A DNA stretch of 64,000 bases from Lenzites betulinus (taxonomy: Eukaryota > Basidiomycota > Agaricomycetes > Polyporales > Polyporaceae), in NCBI GenBank assembly GCA_022264855.1, contig JABYQU010000035.1, positions 186,001-250,000 of the forward strand, read 5' to 3'. Position numbers and translations under genes: made by a program. Under the pieces are notes generated by a model. That model was not told the origin of the DNA, made no database searches, and saw only the letters and a program-made list of their open reading frames with translations. The stretch's first letter is position 1, and each line of letters starts with the position of its first letter. This document shows, one piece after another, positions 48,078 to 59,291 of this stretch.

Positions 48078-48946
48078 ATGTCACGAACATCCGTCGCGGA
48101 CACCATCCCCACCTCCGCGCGGGGCATCGCGCTCCTCATCGCGTCCACGCCCACGGTCCAGGACGCACAGCCGGGCGTGCTGCACCAGATCCTCGAGTTC
48201 TCGAACCGGTACACCGCGCAGGTCCTCTCGGACGCGCTCGTGTACGCTGAGCACGCGGGGCGCACGGGCAAGGTCGAGATGGACGACGTGGTGCTCGCGG
48301 TACAGGCCCGCGTCGGTTGGGAGTTCGGCGGGCGCGTCCCGAAGGAGGTGAGTCCGCCTTCCTTGCGCCTGTGTACGCAAGGTATGCGCCATGCAGAGAA
48401 CTGACGTACGGATGCGCGTGTGCACAGTACGTGATGTCGCTCGCGACGCAGACCAACGCCATGCCACTCCCGTCCGTGCCAGAAGTATTCGGGGTGCGGC
48501 TCCCGCCCCCGGCAGAATGCCTCACCGCGGTCGACTTCGACCTCGTTCCGAACAAGCCGCCGACGGGCGTGAAGCAGTATGACGAGGAGATCGAGGAGGT
48601 CGAGGAGTCTGAGGAGGAAGACGAGGAGGACATGGAGCCCGCGCCGCTGCCGCATACCACGGCGCCGGTGCGCAGCGCCGCCGCACACCACCCCGCCCCG
48701 GTCACTGCTCCGATTGCGCCGGTACATACCCCGTCGGACGTTGATATGCTCACGCCCGCGGGCGTGCATGCTGAGGAGGGAAGCGAAGGGGAAGAGGACG
48801 ATGGCCTCTTCGCGGGTGGGGATGAGGAAGAGGAGGAGAGCGGAGACGATGCCATGGAGGATGTCACCGCGTCTGGGCCTGCAACAGACGTCGCTCCTGT
48901 GAACGGCGTGAAGCGGAAGCTCGTAGAAGAAGAGGATTACGACTAG
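48078..48946 (+). CDS. TAF9: TFIID/SAGA subunit TAF9
   Basis: Two exons, 48078-48347 and 48428-48946, give 262 aa. The N-terminal histone fold reads GVLHQILEFSNRYTAQVLSD, ALVYAEHAGRTGKVEMDDVV, LAVQARVGWEFGGRVPKE, which is the TAF9/TFIID-31 signature, followed by the conserved NAMPLPSVPEVFGVRLPPPA. The C-terminal half is very acidic (runs of Glu/Asp) and ends KRKLVEEEDYD. TAF9 pairs with TAF6 in TFIID and SAGA. It converges with SEC12 about 200 bp away. Confidence 0.95.
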
Positions 48947-49150
48947 AGCTCAGGGCCTATGGTTAGGCCCGCTTAGGGTGCCCTGCGCAGGACGGACGCT
49001 GCTATCTTGCTGTGTTGTAACATTATAATCATGATGAGGAATCTAGGTACATGGAACATGACTTCCGGTCCAAAGTATAAGTATAGTATGGAAATAACTG
49101 TGCCTCCACGAAACGAACACAACCCCATGCATTCATGAGCCGACACTTAG

Positions 49151-50834
49151 CTATAGGACACGGTGCATCTGCTGCGCTTGAATGGCGAAAAGAACTACGA
49201 GCAGGGCGACAAAGAGGAGGATCCAGGAACCCCAGGCTAAATAAATGAAGTCAGAATCGAATCTTCGCACAAGGGGTTACTGCTGCTCACAGGTTGCTCC
49301 AAGGTTGGGTGGTATCACGACAACCCGCACGGTGTTGTCCGCACTGCCTGAAATCAGCATGTCCGACCTCGCATTGAAACGTATTGTCGTCGGCGGGAAG
49401 TCGTGGGACTTCAGGATCGTCAACAGAGGCTAACAAGGGAAATGACTGTCAGGCGGAAGGTTGTCATGTAGTATCGCGCGATCCTTACGGCGAAAGTCTG
49501 CGCGTCCACCACTCCGACCGTTAGGTCCGACGAACCAAAGGCGAGCAATTTGCCATCAGGACTAATGAGAGAATACGTCAGTTTAGGCACATATCCGTCG
49601 AAAGAGCCTGTCCGCAGACCTGATGTCAAAGCAAGTCACTTGTTTATCGCTGATTTGCCGCTTGTGAACCACGGTCCATGTTTCAGTGTCCCACTTGCAG
49701 ACGAAAGCGCGCCGCGGTGATGACTTCGTCCGTGTACGTGGTGGAACAGTGTTCGATATAGTGTAGAGAACCTTCTCGTCGTGCGGGTGATATCTACCAC
49801 ATCGTAAGACAAGGCTGCGACGCGAACCTTGGATGATGATCTCACCTCGCTCCACGGAAACTACTGCCCACGTCCTTCCCGGATAGCTCAGGACGGTCGA
49901 TAGTATGCACAAGTTTCAGTGAGGCAGGTTGGACCTGTTTCCCGTCCGCCGTTCCCTCGGTTTCCTCGTCTGAAGGAAGCGCATAGGCCAATAAGTTGAC
50001 CGTAGACGCTACGACCAACTAAGCGAAGGGTGAGCCCAGGAGATAATCAGAATAGCAGTCATCTTACCGTCTTTGACGAGAACGTAGCATCGAATATCTC
50101 GCCTTTGTCGAGGTGAATGGGCGCCGCAGTGGGTACTAGTGTTGGGTAGTCTAATACGGACAGCTACGAGCAGGTCGGTCAACAAAACGCACAGGAGTGG
50201 CTTGAAAACATACATCGCGCGTTCCGGCCACAGCCAAGTACTTGCCATCAGGCGAGAATACAGAAACTCTCTGTATATCCCACAATGAGTCTCATCTCGA
50301 GCTTGTACGAAATCTGGCACTGACCTGATAGTCATCGTCCTCGCCGTGGATGGTCAATGTGCTCCGCGTAGTCGATAGGGAAATCCTATGTCAAGACATA
50401 TTGGAGGTTAAAATAGCGTGTTAAGCAGGGTCGGGGCACGCACTTGTTCTCCTTCACGTCATACACGCGGCAGTTCTGATTCTGCCCTTTCTGTAACGCG
50501 TCTTGAGGGCTGTTTATGCCACAAACAATCTCCTCTCTCTGGGGATGTGCGGCTATGCTCATGGGGGCATCCTCGCCAGAGGCCAATTCTAATTCGTGTA
50601 CAAGCTCTAGCTTCTTATCGCCTTCCGCGCGGTATAGTCGCTGAAGTAACCGACAAGCTGCAGTGTCGGTCGTAAGCAGACTCGCCATGAAGAAGTAACA
50701 CGCACTATCTTGTTCTTGATCCCTGTCTTAGACTGTCCCCCGCCACCACCCAGAACAAACTCGTTCGGTGACACGAACGCGCTCGAGTACACGGGGAACG
50801 CAGGCAGCGAGTGCGCGGTATGTTGGGTCCGCAT
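49151..50834 (-). CDS. SEC12: SEC12 guanine-nucleotide exchange factor for Sar1 (PREB)
   Basis: Many short minus-strand exons. The start chosen at 50834 gives MRTQHTAHSLPAFPVYSSAF, directly preceding VSPNEFVLGGGGGQSKTGIK, the Sec12 glycine/Lys loop that binds K+ and catalyses exchange. WD40-like blades follow (MSIAAHPQREEIVCGIN, RVSVFSPDGKYLAVAG, YHPHDEKVLYTISN, SPDGKLLAFGSSDLTVGVVD, FNARSDMLISGSADNTVRVV). The end is a single membrane helix, SWILLFVALLVVLFAIQAQ. Sec12 sits in the ER membrane and recruits Sar1-GTP to start COPII vesicles. An in-frame ATG at 51068 would add 78 residues, but those overlap a repeated 160-bp element and do not look like Sec12. Confidence 0.93.
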
Positions 50835-50939
50835 GTCGAGTTTCGGAGAGCCTGCCCAGTGTAAGTGATTATCAAAGCCTAGTGTGAAAGTCCCGCCAGA
50901 GGAGAACCGAGAACAAAACGCGTAGAGGGGAAAGAGAAC

Positions 50940-51101
50940 TGCAGAAGAGTGGCCGGGCGAAACCACGTCTACAGAGCGGCCACCCCGGGCCGGGGTCGGT
51001 ACGCAGTTTGCCGGGACGATGAAAGCTTGAGGGACCCGTCCCGCTTCCTCGCTCTCGCGTCGAGCCATGCAGACGCTCTTCTCCCTCCGCCGTCCTCGCT
51101 G
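50940..51101. repeat. 160-bp dispersed repeat, copy 1 (upstream of SEC12)
   Basis: 162 bp nearly identical to 54938-55096, in the same orientation. There are five substitutions and one 3-bp indel, about 97% identity. It lies 106-267 bp upstream of the preferred SEC12 start and contains short internal palindromes (CCCCGGGCCGGGG, GGGACCCGTCCC). Confidence 0.95.
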
Positions 51102-52123
51102 ATCGACTGCTGATTCATTACTTCCAGTTGGCTCTGAGCCTATAGATCAGCTCGCAGAGCACATATGGCGCTCAATCGGCCCCTCTGGCCCTAACAAGGT
51201 TGATTTCTAGGCGTTGTTCTTTTTTGATGATAACATGCTGATTCGCTATGTTTGCCTTCAGGAATACTTGTATAACCTTGCAGAAGCCGTTTGCCGACTT
51301 GCTCCAGAGTCGCACGACTCACATCTGTATGAACTAGAGATCCGTTCTTCTTTGGTGTATCCCTAACGGGAGTAGGCTGACTTTGCCACCCGTAGACGAG
51401 GTGCCGTGAGCTAGACCAGAAGGAAAATCATAGCGTTAGCAACAATACTGACGATCTGTGACATACGTGCCGGGATCAATACAATAATTCAAGGTCCATA
51501 TCTCACCTGTCGATGATATGTCGATCAACTGTACGGTATGTCATGACTTTCGGCCCTCACAGGGGCTATCAGCTGTTGTAGTACGTCCGCACCACACCAA
51601 AATAACATCGTCCACTACGTCACCCACGAAGTTAGGTTCATGTGCGGCAAGCTACATTGCCCATGATGTCATGGAATTTCTCCGGTCGCTCGGCGGAAGG
51701 TACGTCGCAGGGTAGTTTGACAGATCTGCGAGGCTGACACCTTGTGCATACCGGCACGTTACTGGCCCATCTGCCTAGTACAACTTCGTCTCATCTTCTG
51801 TAGGCACTATAGAGCCCGTCTGGACCCACGCAAGCTCCAGTGAAGACGTTTCAAGCTGACAGGATCTTTGGGCCGAGAGCGATGACATGCTACAGACCGG
51901 GCGCACGCGCAGGTCCTAAGCGCATGAAGAAAGGGCTGCGATCCATGACTGTATGTCCTTGTGATCGCACATCAGCAGGCGCGACTCCCGGCGATGCAGA
52001 AAAGAAGGCTGTTGACAAGTATATATACGCGGTGGCCCAGGCAATTCAAGATCAACCTGCCGGCTGTGCAGACAACTTAGTACACTCCGTGATACTCAGA
52101 ACTACTCCCCACAGCGAACCAAC
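51102..52123. promoter_or_regulatory. Divergent spacer SEC12 / spherulin A
   Basis: About 1 kb, no gene recognised. A TATATATA element at 52020-52027 lies about 100 bp before the spherulin A start. Confidence 0.5.
52020..52027 (+). promoter_or_regulatory. TATA box of spherulin-4 gene A
   Basis: TATATATA, 97-104 bp upstream of the ATG at 52124. Confidence 0.6.
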
Positions 52124-53084
52124 ATGCATCTGCCTCGCGCCATAGCGGCAGCTGCTGCCACCCTCTCGTCGGGTCTCCTCATTCCCCTTTACATCGACCC
52201 CGTCGGATTGCCCGATTGCTCAGGCTGGGCTCCTGTCCTTAACACGTATGTCATCCTTTTTTCTCCTACAATCTCAACATGCTTGGACGTGAATCTCCCC
52301 ACAGCATCGCCACACACCCATCCCTCCCTTTCTGGGTCATCATCAACCCCGACAGCGGGCCCGGAAAACACGGAAGCCAAGCTCCAACAGAGTACCAGCA
52401 GTGCATCCCCGTGCTGCGTGCGCCGAACGTCGTGGTGTTGGGCTACGTCCCGACTTTCGACGCCGCCGCGAACAAGCAGTCGGGGGTGACGGAGGACGTG
52501 GACACGTACGCAGGTTGGGGTGTGGCGTACCGCCCTGACGGGATCTTCTTCGACCAGGTGTCTGGGGCCAAGGGAGACTTTTCGACTTACCAAGGGTTTG
52601 TGTCGCATGCGGGTCCATTGTTCAGTGATGGGAACGGTTTCGTGAGTGCTAAATATGTAACGCGATGAAAGAATGACGCCGATGAAGCTCGGTTTATACA
52701 GATCGCGCTGAACCCCGGGGACGCGCCTGAAGATACCGCATACTACGGTATCGCAGATATAGTGCTCAGCGCAGAGAACTTCTTTGACCAATTCAGGTAA
52801 GCACTCTCTTCCCAACCTGAGCCATTTTGCTTAGCCTTCGCGATCCCAGCCCGAGTGACCTCGAATTGGGAGCTTCTACCCCGGCGTCGAAACAGGCGGT
52901 TGTACTAACCGACGGCCCGTCCTCGCCACCCACTTCGCTCATTTCGCAGCTGATCACAACGGACGGATTGAAAGCATTTTACGTGACGACAGACTCGCAG
53001 GCAGGCGGCGCGAACCCGTACGACGACCTTCCAACCGATTTGGAGAGTTTCGTGGCGGCTGTACAAGCCGCACAAGGTGCTTAG
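52124..53084 (+). CDS. Spherulin-4 family protein A (GH135-like), tandem copy 1
   Basis: Exons 52124-52245, 52305-52641, 52702-52796 and 52850-53084 give 262 aa. Family landmarks: GLLIPLYIDP (first barrel strand), DCSGWAPV, HPSLPFWVIINPDSGPG, VVVLGYVPT, DVDTYAGWGVAYRPDGIFFD and AFYVTTDSQAGGANPYDDLP. Spherulin-4 (PF12138) is the family of Aspergillus Sph3, a GH135 hydrolase of galactosaminogalactan. In this copy the family's FFDE reads FFDQ, so a putative catalytic Glu is replaced by Gln. Only a short hydrophobic start (RAIAAAAATLSSGLLIPL) could serve as a signal. Copy B has the same exon structure, with equal lengths for exons 2 and 3. Confidence 0.9.
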
Positions 53085-53661
53085 TTGGGACAGCCAAGTG
53101 GATGATTGGTATTTCTAGCCGGTAGTTAGCTTCACGATGGCTTGCCGCACACTTGTAGGGATTGCGTTCCAGACTGCCCAAGTTGAACCTGTATGCCGTG
53201 CTAAACTCGTGAGTGTCAGTCGAAGAATCGGCGGAAGTGATCGAGAGGCATCTTATTCGCGACCAACCCCGCCTGACACCCACCGACAGATATTACGTAC
53301 CTTACGGACCAGAGAGCACTCACCTCGTCTACGGGTCTCCAGACTCCCAGAAGGGGCCGCAACGCAGCAAGGATAGTAATGGGGAAGCACGTTCCGGTTT
53401 GCAAGTGAATGGATGGGTTCGGATGTTCATGGGGGCTGTCAACGCACCCACCTAGCCCAGGCGGATGTTCTGTATCTGGACAAAGCCTGACATGATCGGT
53501 CTTTACGTCGGATGTGGATGTTGTCTATATAAGATGAGTAGCAAGCATTGGGCTCTAAGTCTCCTCCTGCGTCTTCTTATTCGTGAGTCTCCTAGCCCGA
53601 AGAGCTCACCAGGTTCGGAACTCACTGCTGTCCAGCGATATCCACCCCTACCTTTTTGAAG
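53085..53661. promoter_or_regulatory. Spacer between the spherulin-4 copies
   Basis: A 577-bp spacer containing the promoter of copy B, with TATATAA at 53526-53532. A short upstream frame from 53534 (MSSKHWALSLLLRLLI) followed by GTGAGT can splice in frame to copy B and might add a leader. Confidence 0.5.
53526..53532 (+). promoter_or_regulatory. TATA box of spherulin-4 gene B
   Basis: TATATAA, about 130 bp upstream of the ATG at 53662, or a few bp before the alternative leader ATG. Confidence 0.55.
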
Positions 53662-54618
53662 ATGTATATTCCCCGTGCAATAGCCGCTGCTACTACCCTC
53701 GCCTCAGGTGTACTCGTACCTTTGTACATCTATCCAGCAGCGGGTCCCGACTGTTCAGGCTGGGCACCCCTCATCAGCACGTAAGTATCCTCCTTGCAAT
53801 TGCGCAGCACTTGACACTCACCTCTGGTCGCTTAGCATCCAAGCTCATCCCACCGTGCCTTTCTGGGCTGTGATCAACCCCAACAGCGGCCCCGGCAAAA
53901 CCGGCAGTCAAGCGCCAACAGAGTTCCAGCAATGCATTCCCAAGTTGCACGCGGCGAATGTCGTGGTGCTCGGGTACGTTCCGACGTCCGAGGGCGTGGC
54001 GTCGAGGCGGACTGGGGTGACGAAGGACGTCGACACGTATGCGAACTGGAAAGCCGCGTACCGCCCAGATGGCATATTCTTCGACGAGGTGTCTGGGAAG
54101 AGTAGCGACTTGACAACGTATAAGGGCTTTGCGTCGCATGCGAAGACCGTATTCAAGAGCGGGAAAGGATTTGTGAGTTCTACGGGCATTTGGTGTAGGC
54201 ATCCGAAGCACGATCCTGATGGAATATGTGTCCCGCAGATCGCGATGAACCCCGGCACTGCACCAAGTTCGACCCAATACTACGGCATCACGGACATCCT
54301 GCTCACGGCAGAGAACTTCTACAGCACGTTCAAGTGAGCATTCCGAGTGTTTGGCACAGAACCCAAAGGCTTACATGCAAATTCAGAACGAGCGACCTGT
54401 CTCTCGGTTCCGCAACACCCGCCTCCAAACAGGCTGTAGTGCTGACCGACGGGCCGGCGATGCCTCCGACGTCCCTCATCTCGACTCTCATAACACAGGA
54501 TCACATCAAGGCCTTCTATGTGACGACAGACTCGCAGGCAAACGGGGCGAACCCGTATGACAACTTGCCGACTGACTTGGAGGCGTTCGTCGCTGCTATA
54601 CAGGCTGCGCAGACATGA
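53662..54618 (+). CDS. Spherulin-4 family protein B (GH135-like), tandem copy 2
   Basis: Exons 53662-53780, 53836-54172, 54239-54333 and 54387-54618 give 260 aa, with intron positions identical to copy A. Motifs: GVLVPLYIYP, DCSGWAPLIST, HPTVPFWAVINPNSGPG, VVVLGYVPTSEG, DVDTYANWKAAYRPDGIFFD followed by EVS, and AFYVTTDSQANGANPYDNLP. The FFDE acidic pair is intact here, unlike in copy A. An alternative first exon from 53534 (MSSKHWALSLLLRLLI, donor GTGAGT) would splice to an acceptor near 53636 and extend the N-terminus in frame with a hydrophobic leader that could be a signal peptide. Function is inferred from family: a secreted or wall-associated polysaccharide hydrolase. Confidence 0.91.
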
Positions 54619-55160
54619 GGGCAGTTTGAAGTAGAAACGACGGCAGCATATATATAATGTATTACAACTACCTGGACATGGTGAATATGTGTTTTGTCAT
54701 GGCATGAACATGTTGGTCGAGTTATGAAAGTTCAAAGAGCGTCAAACCCTGCCAAACCTCTGCAGTTTGCCGAGGTAGCACAACTCGACATCTCCCGGCA
54801 ATGCCTCGGCTAGATATTGGACTAGACATTTGGCTTGCTATCATCGCCAAACTCTGCACTATCAGCCAATGGAGACCGCGATGCACCCACCTCTCGGCGC
54901 CGGGCGACGGAGTGTTACCCTCACAGTAACTTCCCTGTGCAGAAGAGTGGCCGGACGAAACCACGTCTACAAAGCGGCCACCCCGGGCCGGGGTCGGTAC
55001 GCAGTTTGCCGGGACTATGAAAGCTTGAGGGACCCGTCCCGCTTCCTCGCTCTCGCGTCGAGCCATGACGCTCTTCTGCCTCCGCCGTCCTCGTTGCTAA
55101 CTTATTCTGGCGTGCTCTGTCTCCCTAGCTCGTCGCGCACACAGCCGTGCCAAACTAATC
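54619..55160. promoter_or_regulatory. Upstream region of the NIPA gene, includes repeat copy 2
   Basis: A 542-bp spacer. TATATATA at about 54,649-54,656 lies just 3' of spherulin B. The rest holds the repeat at 54938-55096 and the presumed promoter of the NIPA gene. Confidence 0.5.
54938..55096. repeat. 160-bp dispersed repeat, copy 2 (upstream of NIPA gene)
   Basis: Same orientation as 50940-51101, lacking 3 bp relative to it. It ends 64 bp before the NIPA ATG. The flanking sequences differ from those of copy 1, so the unit itself was copied. Confidence 0.95.
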
Positions 55161-57434
55161 ATGCATATACCCGCCGCCTTGTCCCCGCTTGTCAACATCC
55201 CGGACGGCATAGATCTCCCCCGGATCACGTCCTCCGCTGCTGCAGGCATCGCTGTAGCCATTTCCGGAAACATCCTCATCTCTCTCGCTCTCAACTGCCA
55301 GAAACTTGCCCATAGACGTCTCGAAAGTGAGCGCAAAGCACCAGCCCAGGAGCTGCGGAGGCCCACGCCCCACCGGAGCACCTCCGCCCCCAGTGGACAT
55401 GTCCCACGCCGTCCTGCTCAGCTGCTAAGCACAACACATTCTACTCCCGTGGCCGCTGTTGCTGTATTGGAGACGGAATCTTTGCTCGAGTCTGAAGATG
55501 ACGCAGAGAATGGCGCGCATCTATCACCCAACAAACCTGCACGGAGATGGCTCTTCTCTCATCGCAACCCTGGCCGAGTTGCCGATAGGTCGCATCTGGC
55601 GAGCACCCATGCCCTAATGCCCGTAGACATTCTTCCTGTCAATGAAGAGGAGTATGAAAGCAACGATGGCTCCACCCAGAAGGAAGACGCTGAGCGCGGA
55701 AGTGAAGCCGACTATCTGAAGTCTAAGCTTTGGTACGCTTTACTTCCTGTGCGGTCCGATATGTGCCTGATCACAATTCTTAGGTGGTTGGGGTTCCTTT
55801 TGATGAACATTGGAGAGATTGGAAACTTCATATCTTACGCGTTTGCTCCGGCATCCGTGGTGGCGCCACTGGGCACTGTGCGTAAACTTGATAGACAGAT
55901 CCAGTGTTGTGAGACTAACATTTCGCTGTTCAGTTTGCTTTGATAGCGAACTGCATTTTTGCACCGCTCATGCTGGGTGAACGGTTCAGGAAGGTCAGTG
56001 ATAACCCTTGCTGCTCTGGATGAGGCTATAACTCATGCCCGAAAAGCGAGACTTCCTCGGAATCCTCATTGCTATTATCGGGGCCGTCACTGTTGTCCTG
56101 TCTGCAAACTCGTCAGATACAAGGCTGGACCCAAAGGCCTTGCTTGCAGCCATCAATCAGATTCCATTCCAAGTGTACACCCTCGTATACATAGTGGGGA
56201 TATTCATACTGGCCTACCTATCCGAAGGCTCCGCCGGAAAGCGCTGGGTTTATATCGATGTTGGGCTCTGTGCTTTATTTGGTGGGGTCTCACAAAGCTA
56301 TCCGGTGTGCAAGGTATTCATAGACAGCTCAGGAGGCTTCACGGTTCTTTCTACCAAGGCGGTGTCCACACTGCTCACCTTAGAGTGGCTTGAAATATTC
56401 AAGGAATGGATCACATACCCCGTTATCGCTGTAAGCCCACAACGGAGCGTACAATTACCTTCCCTGCTAATGTTCTCCTGCAGGTGTTGCTCCTCACCGG
56501 CGTGGGCCAGATCCGCTACCTCAACCGTGCGCTCATGCGGTTCGACAGCAAGGTACGGAGTTCGCATGCGTGCACCCTTTTTTGATTCTCACCCGTGTTC
56601 TCGCATCTGTCACACAGCTCGTCGTCCCCACACAGTTTGTATTGTTCAACCTTTCGGCCATCGTCGGCTCCGCTATTCTCTACGGCGACTTCAAGCAGGC
56701 GACCTTCCATCAGCTCGTCACCTTCCTCTACGGCTGCGGCGCAACCTTCGCAGGGGTGTTCATCATCGCGTGGGCCCCGTCCCCGCCCAGCAGCGGCCCA
56801 GAGCAGCTGGACGCCGAGGACGGTGCGGATGACGACGCCGACGAGCGAACGATCCAAGACGGCGAGGCCCCAGGGGAGCTGCCCGAGCACGCGCGCAACG
56901 TGAAAATGGGCAGCCTCGCGCGCCGCACACGCCTGACGCTCGTCGTGCCCGAAGGCGTCGCGAGCGCGAACGCCACGCCGATCCTCCGCAGCCGGCAGAG
57001 CATCGTCAGCCTGTACGGCTTCTCCCCCGCGCAGGTAAGCACTCCCACCGCAGCGCCATCCGCTATTTTCTCTTCTGCGTTCCCTATTCCTATTCCTATC
57101 GTGGCCGGGTGCTGACCACCGCGGACCCGTCCCGTTCTTTCTGTGACAGCGCGTGCTACTGATGAACTCGTCCCCTCGCGACGAGTTCGTGCGGCCGCAT
57201 CTGCAGGATCTCGAGCGCGACCTCGCGGCAGCGTCGCCGGAGCGCGAGTCGCTCGGCCGCCGGCGCGGCATCAACTGGCTGGACGGCGCCGGCATGAGCA
57301 CGCGCTCGGCGGGGCGGTACGGCGCGACATCAACGACGACGTCGAGGGAGCACAGCAGGTTGGGGGAGCGCGCGCCGGAGCGCAGCGCGCGCCCAAGTCG
57401 GAGCAGGAGCGCGAGCGTGACGTCGTGTGCATAG
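55161..57434 (+). CDS. NIPA-type magnesium transporter
   Basis: About seven exons. The start MHIPAALSPLVNIPDGIDLP is followed by a first helix (ITSSAAAGIAVAISGNILIS). A long polar insert of about 110 residues comes next, then the NIPA core: WLGFLLMNIGEIGNFISYAF, APASVVAPLGT, FALIANCIFAPLMLGERFRK, DFLGILIAIIGAVTVVLSAN, LVYIVGIFILAYL, FTVLSTKAVSTLL, VLLLTGVGQIRYLNRAL, VLFNLSAIVGSAILYGDFKQ and GATFAGVFIIAW. The C-terminal 200 residues are polar and Arg/Ser-rich. NIPA proteins are multi-helix Mg2+ transporters related to the DMT fold. The polar insert after helix 1 is longer than in animal proteins, as in other fungal members. Confidence 0.92.
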
Positions 57435-57922
57435 CGGTGCGGGCAGTGCGGGTGTACGTTCTGACATTGGACTAGGAATCTTACAGTAATCTATATCCTA
57501 TGCGTCTCGTCTCACTTGACCGGGTATAAGTATCGCGGTCCTGCAGGGGGGAACGCGACCGTGATTGGAACATCGACAGATAATAACCCGGGGGAATGCG
57601 TAAGGTGAACATGAACACCACTGCGAAATAGTTACAAAATAATCCAAACTCGACATGGGGCGAGCAAAGCTAGATGGACGGACGATGCGTGGGGGAATAG
57701 GAAGTGGCAGCAGCAGAAGTACGAAAGCATGAAGCACGTCCGCGCCGGGGGCCGGCCCTGGTGAACAAGAGTCGGCCCCAGCGCGGAAATAAATACGCCG
57801 GCGCGTGCAAAACCTAAGACCCTCCTCTTGACTGACGCGGTTCATCCAACGAGGACCAGAGGAACGGACGGCGGCACCATCAATTAAAGTTCCGGTGATA
57901 CAACGTACACGATGACGAAAGT
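57435..57922. other. Convergent spacer, no gene
   Basis: A 488-bp spacer between the 3' ends of the NIPA gene and the membrane-protein gene. Nothing recognised. Confidence 0.5.
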
Positions 57923-58796
57923 CTACGCATGGGTGGTGGTGACGTGACGATGACTCTGAGGCCTGGAGGACCTTCTGTCCACAGGGTCGGCCTGCGGGCG
58001 GTCCGACGCGTTATCGTTATCATGGGTCTGTTCTTGGATGGGCGCGAGGGTTTCTTCGACGACGAAGTCTTTGGGCGAGCGCGTGTTCGTGGCAGGCGCA
58101 GCAGCCCACAGAGCGTTGAAGTCAAACCAGCCGGCCGTAGAGGGGGAGGGCGTGTCTGCGACCACGTCACCTGCATCCACTCTCGCACCGAACACGTCCA
58201 TCTCGACGGGCTTTGAGAGCGCGGAGAAGGAGATGTCTTGCTCGGGTGTTAGGCCGAACTCGAGGTGGGGGTGGCTGGTGGCGATCCGGTGCATGACGAG
58301 GTGCGAGCCCATGATGAAGAGGAGTACCAGCAGGAGGATGGCCGTCCGGATGAAGCCCCGCGCGGAGCTATTCCGCTCCTCGAAGGAGGTTTTAAACGGC
58401 GTGGCCGGGAGCTGTATCTGCGATGGGAGATACGAGTGTAGTGATGGGAGCGAAGGCACCATGGTCGACAACCTCTCCGTGAGCGTGGGCGAGGGGGGTG
58501 GTGCGAGGAATGCGATGAAGAATTCGCTTTCAAACACCGGAGAAGAAGGCGTGACAATGATCGCAGGAAGTTCCGCTTTCTCGTCGACGAGGGGCCGCGA
58601 CAAGTCTGTAGCAGGTGGCAAGTTGTGAGCATGCTCATTCGGCCTCCACAATCGGTGCAGACTTACCCAGCGGTGCTGGGATCAACGTATAGTCAAGTCG
58701 TTGAGGCAGACGGTTCAAACGGGGGGCTGTACCGGCAAGGCCATCGCAAACAACAAGGTGATGAGCACGAGCCCGGGACCTTCTACGTGGATACAT
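57923..58796 (-). CDS. Single-pass membrane protein, unrecognised
   Basis: Two exons, 58796-58667 and 58605-57923. The first encodes a basic start (MYPRRRSRARAHHL). The second begins DLSRPLVDEKAELPAIIVTP and contains one strong membrane helix, GFIRTAILLLVLLFIMGSHL, about 140 residues in. The flanks are Ser/Pro-rich on the N side and Asp/Thr/Pro-rich on the C side, ending SHRHVTTTHA. No domain is recognised. The Arg-rich N-terminus and positive residues before the helix favour an N-in, C-out topology. An alternative reading with a start at 58651 in the same frame as exon 2 is possible. Confidence 0.7.
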
Positions 58797-59291
58797 AGGG
58801 CGAGCAGCGAGAAGGACTCACGAGTGCGACGCATATTGAAGAACGTGCTACAAGTAATACACGTCGGAGAAGTCGAAGGCCTTGAACTCTATAGGAGGGC
58901 GGTTTTGCGGTGTTACGAAGAGCACTAGAGCCGGGAGACCGAGAGGGCTGGGGCTAGAGCGACCGTGGTGGGGTCGGAAAGGAACGTGTGGATAAAAGAC
59001 AGTGGGATGCACAATGCAGAGCGAAGCCTAGGGCGTCGTAGACAACAAAGGCGACGACGAGGGCGGGGCGGGCGACGGCGGGAGAGACAAGAATGAGGAA
59101 GACAAGCCAGCGTCGGCGGTCGCGACTCGACGCCCAACAGACGCCCGTCGCCATCCCGCTGAGGTAAGCAATTTCCGTCTTGATGGAGATCTTCGATCGG
59201 GAATTTTCAGCTGCGCCCCGCCACAACGCACGCGCCGCCAAGCCGCCATTATAGCCAGGCACTCCCGCCTTGTCCTCATCTCCTCCTCAAC
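58797..59291. promoter_or_regulatory. Divergent spacer, membrane protein / WDR89
   Basis: A 495-bp spacer between divergent starts. No other feature. Confidence 0.5.

Noticed and set aside
54722..55066. Apparent truncated SEC12 pseudogene on the minus strand
   Set aside because: The shared frame lies upstream of the probable SEC12 start and does not include any Sec12 domain. It is better described as a copy of the 160-bp element.
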